Shown one piece after another: positions 13,022 through 19,618 of a stretch of DNA of 19,618 nt (the stretch's first letter is position 1; each line of letters starts with the position of its first letter). The position numbers and the translations under genes are program-made. This stretch comes from DAONLM01 sp035406685 (GTDB lineage: Bacteria; Spirochaetota; GWE2-31-10; MWDO01): contig DAONLM010000027.1 in the NCBI GenBank assembly GCA_035406685.1, positions 1-19,618 of the forward strand. Direction: 5' to 3'. The notes under the pieces are model-generated. The model was given only the letters and a program-made list of their open reading frames with translations. It ran no database searches and was not told the origin of the DNA.

Positions 13022-14029
13022 TCAAGAATTTTCTGATTGCATATTATATCTATATATCTTCTTATGCTCAAATTCTCCCACATAAGTAAATAAAGAAAAG
13101 ATTCGTGTTGATAATGAGTTATAAATAGCATCTGTAATATATAAAGAATTAATTTCTGCATATTGATTTTGAATATGAACTATTGAATTTAACATATCAC
13201 TGGTTATGTTTTCAGTATCTTTTTTATGATAAAATGCTCTTCCATAATGCAATGAAATCTTAAAATCAATAAGTTTATTCAATTTTAAATTCTCTATGTA
13301 TATTAAAAATAACTGATTAAAAATATAAATACTGGCAAGAGTTGCACAATTTATGCAATCTCCAAAATAAAATGTAAACATTCCAGAATTATTATGCCAG
13401 AACCACAACTGACCAGAAAATCTTTTTACTATTGAATTTATCTCTTCCTTAATTTTATCAAAAATCTTTTCTATATTTATTTCTGAATATCTTCCTATTG
13501 CATCTTTATCAAGGTAAAAACTTATCATCATAAGAACCATATCATAATATTTGTTGTCTTCTAAAGAATTCCAGTCATAATTTGTTGGTATAATTATTTT
13601 TTGATGGGAGTAGTTAAAATCCTCATCTTCTACTCTAAAATCTTTATTAACCCCTATCTTCTTTGCCGATACATATTGTAAAGAGCCTCTTATAGAATTT
13701 TTTAAAATCTCATGTGTAAAGTCCCCAATCCAGACACAATCACTCGCTCCTTTTCTCATCCATCTAACGACATTAAACATGTCCCTTCCAGCCGTAATTA
13801 TGATTACTGCTGGGAAAACTTCATATAATTTAATTATATTATCAAAAGTATCCACAGATGATATGTAAGAATATTCTTCTTCAAATATAATAATCTCACA
13901 ATTTTTAGTAATATTATAAGGTTCTTTTGAAATATCTATAAAATTAAATTTAAAATTTTCTACTTTTTCTATTAATTTAAGTTTTAGTTCTATTTGTGAT
14001 TCTGGTAAATGAAAAACATCTATAATCAT
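13022..14029 (-). CDS. Receiver-like domain fused to a cyclase-like domain lacking catalytic residues
   Basis: 335 residues. About 1-118 fold like a response-regulator receiver: AVIIITAGRD at 74-83 and MRKGASDCVWIGDF at 91-104 match the conserved strand-4/GA/strand-5 region. The usual phosphoacceptor aspartate is replaced by glutamates (IIIFEEE, about 47-52), so phosphorylation is doubtful. Residues about 160-330 align with the cyclase domain of the preceding gene. However, the first metal aspartate is missing (MMISFYLDKD at 167-176 against ISIDICG), and the GDG loop has become WHNNSG (211-216). It therefore looks like a pseudo-cyclase, perhaps a regulatory partner that dimerises with the upstream protein. 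The ATG lies three bases after the upstream stop, within GGGCAAGTAAAATATG, so the two are translationally coupled and probably made in matched amounts. Function is inference. Confidence 0.68.
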   Translation of the reverse strand: MIIDVFHLPESQIELKLKLIEKVENFKFNFIDISKEPYNITKNCEIIIFEEEYSYISSVDTFDNIIKLYEVFPAVIIITAGRDMFNVVRWMRKGASDCVWIGDFTHEILKNSIRGSLQYVSAKKIGVNKDFRVEDEDFNYSHQKIIIPTNYDWNSLEDNKYYDMVLMMISFYLDKDAIGRYSEINIEKIFDKIKEEINSIVKRFSGQLWFWHNNSGMFTFYFGDCINCATLASIYIFNQLFLIYIENLKLNKLIDFKISLHYGRAFYHKKDTENITSDMLNSIVHIQNQYAEINSLYITDAIYNSLSTRIFSLFTYVGEFEHKKIYRYNMQSENS

Positions 14030-14032
14030 ATT

Positions 14033-14971
14033 TTACTTGCCCTCGCAATTATTTATTTTGTTCCATATTGGTAGTTTTAACTGATAAACAGAAAGACCAT
14101 TAATCTCTTTTTCTACCATAAATTCTCTTATTAAGGCATTTACATATTGATAGGTATGCCTTGATATAGAGATTGTGGATTTTTCAGTATGTTTTTTTTC
14201 AATCTCTTTTGTTAATTCTATAGAATCAGAATTAATAAGATTTGTACTTTTCTTGTATTCTGCTTGGCCTGCATTTATTCCTATTCTTATATTTATATCC
14301 TCATTTAAGAAATTTTCTGTTGCATTAAATATTATTAAAGAATTTAATATATCTATTGAGGTAAATACAGCATTATTCACAAAATCATCAAGCAAAAAGG
14401 CAACAAGTCCCCCATCCCCTTCCCAGCTCCATATTCTGCCATTTCTCGATAATATACATTTCGTAATTAGATTTTTGAAATTTTTATATGTCTCCTTTAT
14501 ATGATAACTATCATATTTCCTAACAAGTTTTGAATTGCCACAAATGTCTATTGAAATAAAACAAAAATTGTAACTTTTACCCTCTTCTAAAAAACCCCAA
14601 TCTGTTCTTTTACCACTGCTTTCAGAAAAAACCACCTTCTCTAAATCACTCTTATACTGATAGCCACACTCATTCATCTCTTTTATTATATGATTTATAT
14701 TGTGAATAATTACTTTTTCACCTTTAAATCCAAACTTATGAACTTTAATTATTAATTCTAAAAGATGGCTAATTCTTTTAGTGTTAAAAAAATAATCCAC
14801 AATCTGATCTGCTGCATCTTTTCTTGGAATAGAGCATCCTCTTGGGAAACCGGTTAACTCATAAAGATCTAAATTTTTGTCAATCTCTCTACCAAATAGC
14901 TGAATATCTTGCGTCATAAATGCTCTTGAGATAGCATCAGAGAGTAGCCTTTTTAATTTTGAGATCCCCAA
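14033..14971 (-). CDS. Class III nucleotide cyclase-like protein with helical N-terminal domain
   Basis: 312 residues starting at TTG 14971, ten bases after AAGGGGG. The C-terminal half (about 135-300) resembles class III adenylate/guanylate cyclase catalytic domains. FISIDICGNS contains D142, WEGDGGLVAF contains D186 (the two metal-binding aspartates), and INIRIGINAGQA at 226-237 is the next conserved strand. The later element that normally supplies a catalytic asparagine and arginine (NxAAR) reads IELTKEIE, so activity or substrate may be unusual. The N-terminus (about 1-75, LLSDAISRAFMTQDIQLFGREI...) is a small helical domain reminiscent of effector-associated (death-like) adaptor domains; that likeness is tentative. 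No membrane segment is present. It lies 21 bp after mtnP and three bases before its pseudo-cyclase partner, forming a three-gene unit. A signalling role is inferred. Confidence 0.7.
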   Translation of the reverse strand: MGISKLKRLLSDAISRAFMTQDIQLFGREIDKNLDLYELTGFPRGCSIPRKDAADQIVDYFFNTKRISHLLELIIKVHKFGFKGEKVIIHNINHIIKEMNECGYQYKSDLEKVVFSESSGKRTDWGFLEEGKSYNFCFISIDICGNSKLVRKYDSYHIKETYKNFKNLITKCILSRNGRIWSWEGDGGLVAFLLDDFVNNAVFTSIDILNSLIIFNATENFLNEDINIRIGINAGQAEYKKSTNLINSDSIELTKEIEKKHTEKSTISISRHTYQYVNALIREFMVEKEINGLSVYQLKLPIWNKINNCEGK

Positions 14972-14992
14972 TTCTGGTTATCCCCCTTTTAT

Positions 14993-15853
14993 TTATATAA
15001 ATCTCTTAATAATTTCTTTCAAATTCTCTTTTGTCTTTTCTGGCCATAAATCTTTTGATGTCATTATTGCATTATTCAATGATTTTCGACATTCACAATC
15101 ATTATAATTAATCGCTGGTATTATAAGAGAAAGAAGTTTTTTTGAATTTTCAATATTTTTATTTAAATTTGCTACTACCATCTCAACTGTTACGGCCTCT
15201 TCTCCTTCTCTCCAGCAATCATAATCTGTGGACATTGCGATCATTGAATAACAGATCTCTGCCTCTCTTGCAAGTTTTGCCTCTGGTATTGCAGTCATTC
15301 CTATGATATCCCCCCCTATGAGCCTATGAAAATTACTCTCAGCCTTTGTAGAAAAAGCAGGACCTTCCATACAGACATATGTCTTATCAGTATGATATCT
15401 TATATTTAATTTTTTTGCAGCCTCTATAAAAATTTTATTAAGATTATTACAAAATGGATGAGCAAAACTAATATGTGCGACAATTCCATTACCAAAAAAT
15501 GTATTTACTCTTCCCTTTGTTCTGTCAATTATCTGTGTTGGAAAAACAATATCAGTTGGCTTTATCTCCTCTCTTAAAGAGCCAACAGCACTTATTCCTA
15601 TAAGAGATTTAACACCCAATTTTTTAAAGCCATAAATGTTCGCCCTATTATTTAACTCTGATGGCAAGATTTTATGGCCTTTTGAATGCCTTGAAAGAAA
15701 TGCTATTTTTATACCATTCAGTTCTCCTATTATATATTTATCAGAAGGCTTCCCAAATGGAGTATCTACTTCTATTTCTTCTAAAAGTTTAATGTTATCA
15801 AGGTTGTATAAGCCACTACCGCCTATTATTCCAATAGAAATTTCTTTACTCAT
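14993..15853 (-). CDS. mtnP: S-methyl-5'-thioadenosine phosphorylase
   Basis: It splits 5'-methylthioadenosine with phosphate into adenine and 5-methylthioribose-1-phosphate, the first step of methionine salvage and of clearing the by-product of polyamine synthesis. This PNP/MTAP-family protein shows GGSGLY at 11-16 and RHSKGH at 55-60 (phosphate site). It also has CMEGPAFSTKAES at 161-173, GMTAIPEAKLAREAEICY at 185-202 and the base-binding aspartates in STDYDCW (208-214). Its length, 286, is typical. Some relatives use 5'-methylthioinosine or inosine; I cannot exclude that. Start ATG 15853 follows AGGAGA, with a promoter at 15890-15919. No other salvage genes are nearby, and the downstream cyclase pair makes an unexpected operon partner. 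Confidence 0.93.
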   Translation of the reverse strand: MSKEISIGIIGGSGLYNLDNIKLLEEIEVDTPFGKPSDKYIIGELNGIKIAFLSRHSKGHKILPSELNNRANIYGFKKLGVKSLIGISAVGSLREEIKPTDIVFPTQIIDRTKGRVNTFFGNGIVAHISFAHPFCNNLNKIFIEAAKKLNIRYHTDKTYVCMEGPAFSTKAESNFHRLIGGDIIGMTAIPEAKLAREAEICYSMIAMSTDYDCWREGEEAVTVEMVVANLNKNIENSKKLLSLIIPAINYNDCECRKSLNNAIMTSKDLWPEKTKENLKEIIKRFI

Positions 15854-15889
15854 AAAAATTCTCCTGATTAGATTAAATAATTACTTTTT

Positions 15890-15919
15890 ATTATATAACA
15901 AAAAATTTTATAATTACAA
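15890..15919 (-). promoter_or_regulatory. Promoter of the mtnP-cyclase unit
   Basis: Minus strand TTGTAA (15919-15914), 18 bp, TATAAT (15895-15890), about 37 bp before the mtnP start. It lies in the short gap after the membrane protein gene. Confidence 0.5.
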
Positions 15920-15937
15920 AATAAAATTTTACATTTT

Positions 15938-17323
15938 TTATTTTATTATATCAAAAACTCTAAATTCTTTTCCAGCATATTGTATCATATATCCATAAAA
16001 GTTAAAATAAAATAAAAGCATAACAAAAATATTTAAAAATCCGTATATAAAAAATATTAAAAGTGGTTTAAAGTTATTACCATGATCAATAATAAAATTA
16101 AATATAAAAAATGTTAATAGCCAGAATGGAAACATTGTAGCAACCCAGAATTCTCTATAATCTGGCTCCCACCAGCAGGAGAATATTGTATATATAACAA
16201 GAAAGATAATATTTGCTATAAATACAAAATTATATTTATCAAAAAGTTTTTTAAAAAATAAAAAAGTTATAGAAAAGACAATCATAAATAGTAAACCAAT
16301 AAAATTCGGTAATATTGAAGAAGGATGAAAAAAATTATTCCAGTTGAATTGCAATTTATCTCCATTAAAGGATTGTGGTTGATAAAAATAGGTGGATATC
16401 CCTGTTAATACCTTTTCCAAAAGATTTGTATCTGAAAAACCTTTTCCCCAGTAGTCTATTTTTGAATATAGAACAAGCCAGTTAAAAAAATAACTTGCCC
16501 CTTTTATCTTATTAAAATCTGTTGCCTTTGTTATGTCAAGAGTAAGTCCTATTAACACAATTCCGACAAAATAGTATGCACTGGCAACTATAATAGAAAA
16601 AGTTATAAAATATACTATAAAAAATTTAAGATTAGAAAAAGAAAAATAATTTTGAAAAGGATTATTTTTTAGAAAGGGGATATCTCTTTGATAAAATGTT
16701 TTAAATTTATTCAATAAATAATCAGAAAAAATATATACAAAAAATATCACAACCATAAATATTAAATCTGATTGATGAAAAAAGACAACAATAGAATGAA
16801 ATATTCCAAGAAGTATGGAAAATAGATACTTTCTCTTTGCATCTGGATAATAGATCGTCATCATAAATAAAAGAACAAGCAAAACCGAATGAATTATGGG
16901 TGTATCATTTATCTGTGAATATAGCCAGAAGGCACACGAAAAAGCAATCATTGCGATTATTAGTAAAGATAGATAAATTTTTTTTGAAATCTTATACAAA
17001 AGAAAAAATAAAATCCCAAGACCAATTGAACTTACAATCAAATTTCTTAATTGCAATACAATCATCGAACTACCAGTATAGCCATTTTTTTTAAGAAAAT
17101 CAAACATTCTTTCCCCAAGCCAGTCAAAACCAATATGATGTGGATTAAAAAGATATTGAGGTAGCCCCAATCTTACATAATAATCATAAGTAGTGCAGTC
17201 ATATTTTTCATCAATCCATTTAGTAAGATAATTAAGATTAAAAAAGAAATAGAAGAGTATTATACTTACTGATAAAATTATAGCCAAAGTTAATTCAAAC
17301 TTGTTAAATTTTTTGTAAACCAC
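15938..17323 (-). CDS. Polytopic membrane protein, GT-C glycosyltransferase-like
   Basis: A 461-residue protein with about ten or eleven hydrophobic segments. After the first segment comes a loop with DCTTYDYYVRLG and NPHHIGFDWLGE (about 60-70). Similar acidic/NPHH loops occur in bacterial membrane proteins related to GT-C/PMT-type glycosyltransferases, which use polyprenyl-phosphate sugars and carry their active site in the first outer loop. A second loop has QINDTPIIHS. No soluble domain is visible, and the family call is tentative. The ATG at 17323 lies inside the end of the upstream membrane gene (20-bp overlap), so the two are translationally coupled and may act together in envelope assembly. 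The C-terminus is helical and short. Confidence 0.6.
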   Translation of the reverse strand: MVYKKFNKFELTLAIILSVSIILFYFFFNLNYLTKWIDEKYDCTTYDYYVRLGLPQYLFNPHHIGFDWLGERMFDFLKKNGYTGSSMIVLQLRNLIVSSIGLGILFFLLYKISKKIYLSLLIIAMIAFSCAFWLYSQINDTPIIHSVLLVLLFMMTIYYPDAKRKYLFSILLGIFHSIVVFFHQSDLIFMVVIFFVYIFSDYLLNKFKTFYQRDIPFLKNNPFQNYFSFSNLKFFIVYFITFSIIVASAYYFVGIVLIGLTLDITKATDFNKIKGASYFFNWLVLYSKIDYWGKGFSDTNLLEKVLTGISTYFYQPQSFNGDKLQFNWNNFFHPSSILPNFIGLLFMIVFSITFLFFKKLFDKYNFVFIANIIFLVIYTIFSCWWEPDYREFWVATMFPFWLLTFFIFNFIIDHGNNFKPLLIFFIYGFLNIFVMLLFYFNFYGYMIQYAGKEFRVFDIIK

Positions 17324-19166
17324 TCTTTATCTTTTCCATTATTAAAATATTTTTCTCTTTTATAGAAGATATGCCAGAAATTTTTATTATTCCATTTTTG
17401 TCCATTGTTTCAATATAGATAGAACCAATATCAAGAAATCTCTCTATTATATTTTGCTTTATTATAAAATAGTTTATCTTTGATAAAGGAATTCTTAATA
17501 CTGTTTTTGAGATTATTTTATTTTGAAGATAGACAATCTCATCATTAAATAGCATAAAATGGCTTAATATTGTTGAGAAAAAATTTAGGATAACTTTTAA
17601 ACATATTATTACTACAAAAAGTATAAAAAGAAAATTAAAAAAGTTATAAATATTTTCCTGTGTGAGAAATGTAAATTTAAAAACAGAATCAATCTGAAAG
17701 GTTTTTACAAGATTATAAAAGAAATTAGAAAAAGGTTTTATTTCTATATATAAAATTGTGATAACAAGATAGTTAATTATTAAAAAAAATATAAAGGGAT
17801 AAAAAGACATTGAGTCACCAAATAAAAGATTGGCATTTGGTCCAGTTAGCTCTAACTTTAATCTTTCATCAATTAATTTTGTAATTTTTAAAAATAGAGT
17901 GTTTATATACTCTGACAATTTTAATATAATGAAGAATAAGAATGGTGTAAACAAAAATACTACAAAAGGGATAGCATTGAAAAATCTGTTTATGTTAATA
18001 AGAAAATCTTTAAAATAGATAAATACTGGCTCAATAAATTCTCTGAATGGATAGTTACTTTCTATTTTAATAAGAGAGTCAAAAAAGTTTAAATAAGAAA
18101 TTGTTAAAATAATCAATAAATTCAAGAATAAAAAAGAGGTGAAATAGTAGGATTTGTTAAAAATATTAATATTTAATTTATTTTTCAAGAATAAAGAATA
18201 TGAAAAAAATAAAGATATACATATAGAATAAAAAAATACTATTTTAACTTCTATTTTTAAATAGTTATTCATAATTAATAATATTATAAAAGTAAAAATA
18301 AAGACTAAAATACTTGTAAATATCTTTGAAAATGATTTAACTATTGTAATAATATTTGTTGTATCTATTGATTTTTCTAAAAAATTGAAGTAGATTCTAG
18401 TATTCTTTTCAAGAGAGTAAAGATTTACTATTTTATTTAATCCAAGTCCTCTGGCTATTGCAAAGAATGGAAGAGAAATAACCAGTGCAAATGGTATTGA
18501 GTATAAAAAGGAAAAAGGAGTCTTTATAAAGATATTTATAATAAAACAACTTATAAAATATATAAAACAAAAAATAATAAGATTGAGAAGAAAACCAGAA
18601 GATTTAAAATCAGTATAATCTTTCAAATTAAGAAAGAGTTTTGTTTTTGATCTATTTATCCTATAATATATTAAATTAAAAATAAATATAAATAAAAATG
18701 AGATTGAAAAATATATAAAAATTAAAAAAAGATAGAGTTTAATATCAAGTGGAAGATAAAATTTAAAAAAAGAAAATATAAAAATATAATATATTAAAGA
18801 GAAAATTGATAAGAGAAAACTAAAAGATAAATTAAAAAATATATCATTCTTTAAAAAATTTAGAAAATCAGCTTTGTATATTGAGAGTTTTATACTTATA
18901 TTGTTTAAATATTCTACCTTATCTCTAAATATTAATAAAATTATAAAAAAAGAGAGTAATAATAAAGCAATAAAAGTAATAAAAAATAAAAAAGTCTTTA
19001 AAAGATTTAAAAATAACAAAGGAAGAAATATTAATAAATTAGCCAGACTAAAAATAATGAATAAATTTATAAAAAAATTACTCTTTTTATTTTTTATTAG
19101 TTGAAATAAATTTTTTGAGAAAATATACAGGAGTAAGTTGTAAATAACAACAAATACCTCTTTCAC
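17304..19166 (-). CDS. Large polytopic membrane protein with C-terminal bacterial PH-like domain
   Basis: 620 residues with many Phe/Ile/Leu-rich membrane segments throughout about 1-535, then a soluble tail. The tail (about 535-615) reads FNDEIVYLQNKIISKTVLRI, PLSKINYFIIKQNIIERFLD and IGSIYIETMD, a good match to the bacterial PH-like (bPH2/YdbS-type) pattern of 'iPlskI...lgiG.i.i'. Such domains occur in membrane-associated proteins of poorly known function. I do not recognise the membrane part. Translation starts at GTG 19166, six bases after AAGGA, behind a TTGACA-N17-TATATT promoter. The stop overlaps the next membrane gene by 20 bp. Base composition is extremely AT-rich even for this window, driven by the hydrophobic codons. 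Confidence 0.7.
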   Translation of the reverse strand: MKEVFVVIYNLLLYIFSKNLFQLIKNKKSNFFINLFIIFSLANLLIFLPLLFLNLLKTFLFFITFIALLLLSFFIILLIFRDKVEYLNNISIKLSIYKADFLNFLKNDIFFNLSFSFLLSIFSLIYYIFIFSFFKFYLPLDIKLYLFLIFIYFSISFLFIFIFNLIYYRINRSKTKLFLNLKDYTDFKSSGFLLNLIIFCFIYFISCFIINIFIKTPFSFLYSIPFALVISLPFFAIARGLGLNKIVNLYSLEKNTRIYFNFLEKSIDTTNIITIVKSFSKIFTSILVFIFTFIILLIMNNYLKIEVKIVFFYSICISLFFSYSLFLKNKLNINIFNKSYYFTSFLFLNLLIILTISYLNFFDSLIKIESNYPFREFIEPVFIYFKDFLININRFFNAIPFVVFLFTPFLFFIILKLSEYINTLFLKITKLIDERLKLELTGPNANLLFGDSMSFYPFIFFLIINYLVITILYIEIKPFSNFFYNLVKTFQIDSVFKFTFLTQENIYNFFNFLFILFVVIICLKVILNFFSTILSHFMLFNDEIVYLQNKIISKTVLRIPLSKINYFIIKQNIIERFLDIGSIYIETMDKNGIIKISGISSIKEKNILIMEKIKSGLQKI

Positions 19167-19200
19167 TTTGCTTCCTTTTTGGAATAAATTTTATACAATA

Positions 19201-19229
19201 AATATATCTTAATTTTTAGATTTTGTCAA
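19201..19229 (-). promoter_or_regulatory. Sigma-70 promoter of the membrane-protein operon
   Basis: Minus strand TTGACA (19229-19224), 17 bp, TATATT (19206-19201). The -35 box lies 29 bp from the GTGCG end of repeat copy 2 (19258), almost the same distance as in copy 1. Confidence 0.7.
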
Positions 19230-19263
19230 AAAAATTATGAAATTTATTACTTAACGGGTGCGA

Positions 19264-19281
19264 TTTTATTTTTAGGCAAAT
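19264..19281 (+). repeat. 18-bp inverted motif, downstream end of repeat unit copy 2
   Basis: Identical to the minus strand of 10506-10489. Here it follows the conserved GGGTGCGA and reads inward toward the RHH gene stop. Confidence 0.6.
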
Positions 19282-19373
19282 AATAAAGATAGATTTATCC
19301 CATGCTTAATTTTTTTTGAGAAAAAATTTTAATAGTCTCATTTATTCTTTGATAGAATTTAAAATAAATTTTT

Positions 19374-19618
19374 TCAATAATATGTCTCAAAGCCTATTAC
19401 TTGGCAGCAATCGTTGTAGATCGCCTTATAGAATGGGGTGGTATTACCGGAAAAGTGGGATAATTCTCTGCTCTTATTCCACTTTTTCATATTTGTTAGT
19501 CTCAAAAATAACCTTAATGTTATTATACTACACTTCATCTCAACCCCGGTAATCCCAAGTTTTTCATACTCTTCTAAAAAGAGTAGGATAATTCTCCTCA
19601 ATAAACAACCCATGCTGA
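19374..19618 (-). CDS. RHH-family repeat protein copy 2, 5' end outside the window
   Basis: The C-terminal 81 codons or so of a paralogue of the 177-residue protein at 9858-10391. The frame is open to the window edge, and the residue before the internal methionine at 19613 is a serine, matching SMAKL in copy 1 (SMGCL here). The true start therefore lies outside. The second RHH motif is only partly visible (its last helix, LLRRIILLFLEEYEK). The tail is ELSHFSGNTTPFYKAIYNDC, then QVIGFETYY and TGA, nearly identical to copy 1. Conservation of the tail despite third-position changes argues that both copies are functional proteins. The 3' end is followed by the conserved flank and then by the membrane-operon promoter. 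Confidence 0.75.
   Translation of the reverse strand, partial: SMGCLLRRIILLFLEEYEKLGITGVEMKCSIITLRLFLRLTNMKKWNKSRELSHFSGNTTPFYKAIYNDCCQVIGFETYY

Larger units (their letters stand above)
19255..19618 (-). repeat. Dispersed repeat unit, copy 2 (partial, cut by window edge)
   Basis: The 3' flank 19255-19373 aligns with 9739-9857 and carries the 18-bp motif TTTTATTTTTAGGCAAAT at 19264-19281 in plus orientation. The rest is the C-terminal part of an RHH-family gene that continues past the right edge. See copy 1 for details. Confidence 0.55.

Overview
The window is a very AT-rich bacterial chromosome segment. Its coding regions are crowded with A/T-ending codons and Phe/Ile/Lys/Asn-rich proteins. 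The gene content suggests a Gram-negative-type anaerobe or fermenter: an M64-type secreted metallopeptidase, lipoproteins, a radical SAM/lipoprotein cluster, class III-cyclase-like signalling proteins and an S-methylthioadenosine phosphorylase. A spirochaete-like lineage would fit, but this is inference; no rRNA or other marker gene is present to prove it.

Region 1 (1-2785) is decaying accessory DNA. It holds a two-copy GGTGACATTT motif resembling an insertion sequence end, an NTF2/SnoaL-like pseudogene (one stop and one frameshift), a GNAT acetyltransferase broken by a single CGA-to-TGA change, one intact C_GCAxxG_C_C family gene, and an IS30-family transposase that has lost its middle.

Region 2 (2900-4796) holds the only intact plus-strand gene, a Na/phosphate symporter with a PhoU-like tail. 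It sits behind a consensus promoter and converges on, and overlaps, the next operon.

Region 3 (4758-9714, minus strand) is an apparent operon of an HrpA-like DEAH helicase, an RluA-family pseudouridine synthase and a secreted M64 metallopeptidase. It is preceded by a separate gene whose product looks like a degenerate GIY-YIG domain, behind a perfect TTGACA-N17-TATAAT promoter.

Region 4 (9739-10520, and again at 19255-19618) is the least explained part. A repeated unit encodes a protein with two tandem ribbon-helix-helix motifs and a nearly invariant C-terminal tail. The unit also carries a conserved ~119-bp non-coding 3' flank and an 18-bp motif found inverted at opposite ends of the two copies. 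In both copies the downstream gene's TTGACA box lies 28-29 bp beyond the unit.

Region 5 (10775-12856) is a radical SAM/SPASM enzyme with two co-directional small lipoproteins of the rSAM/lipoprotein type. One lipoprotein appears to start at ATT.

Region 6 (13022-15919) is mtnP followed by a tandem pair of cyclase-domain proteins. The first has the metal-binding aspartates and a small helical N-terminal domain. The second joins a receiver-like domain to a cyclase domain lacking those residues.

Region 7 (15938-19229) is two overlapping genes for polytopic membrane proteins, one ending in a bacterial PH-like domain and one resembling a GT-C glycosyltransferase. They are transcribed from a promoter next to the second repeat copy.
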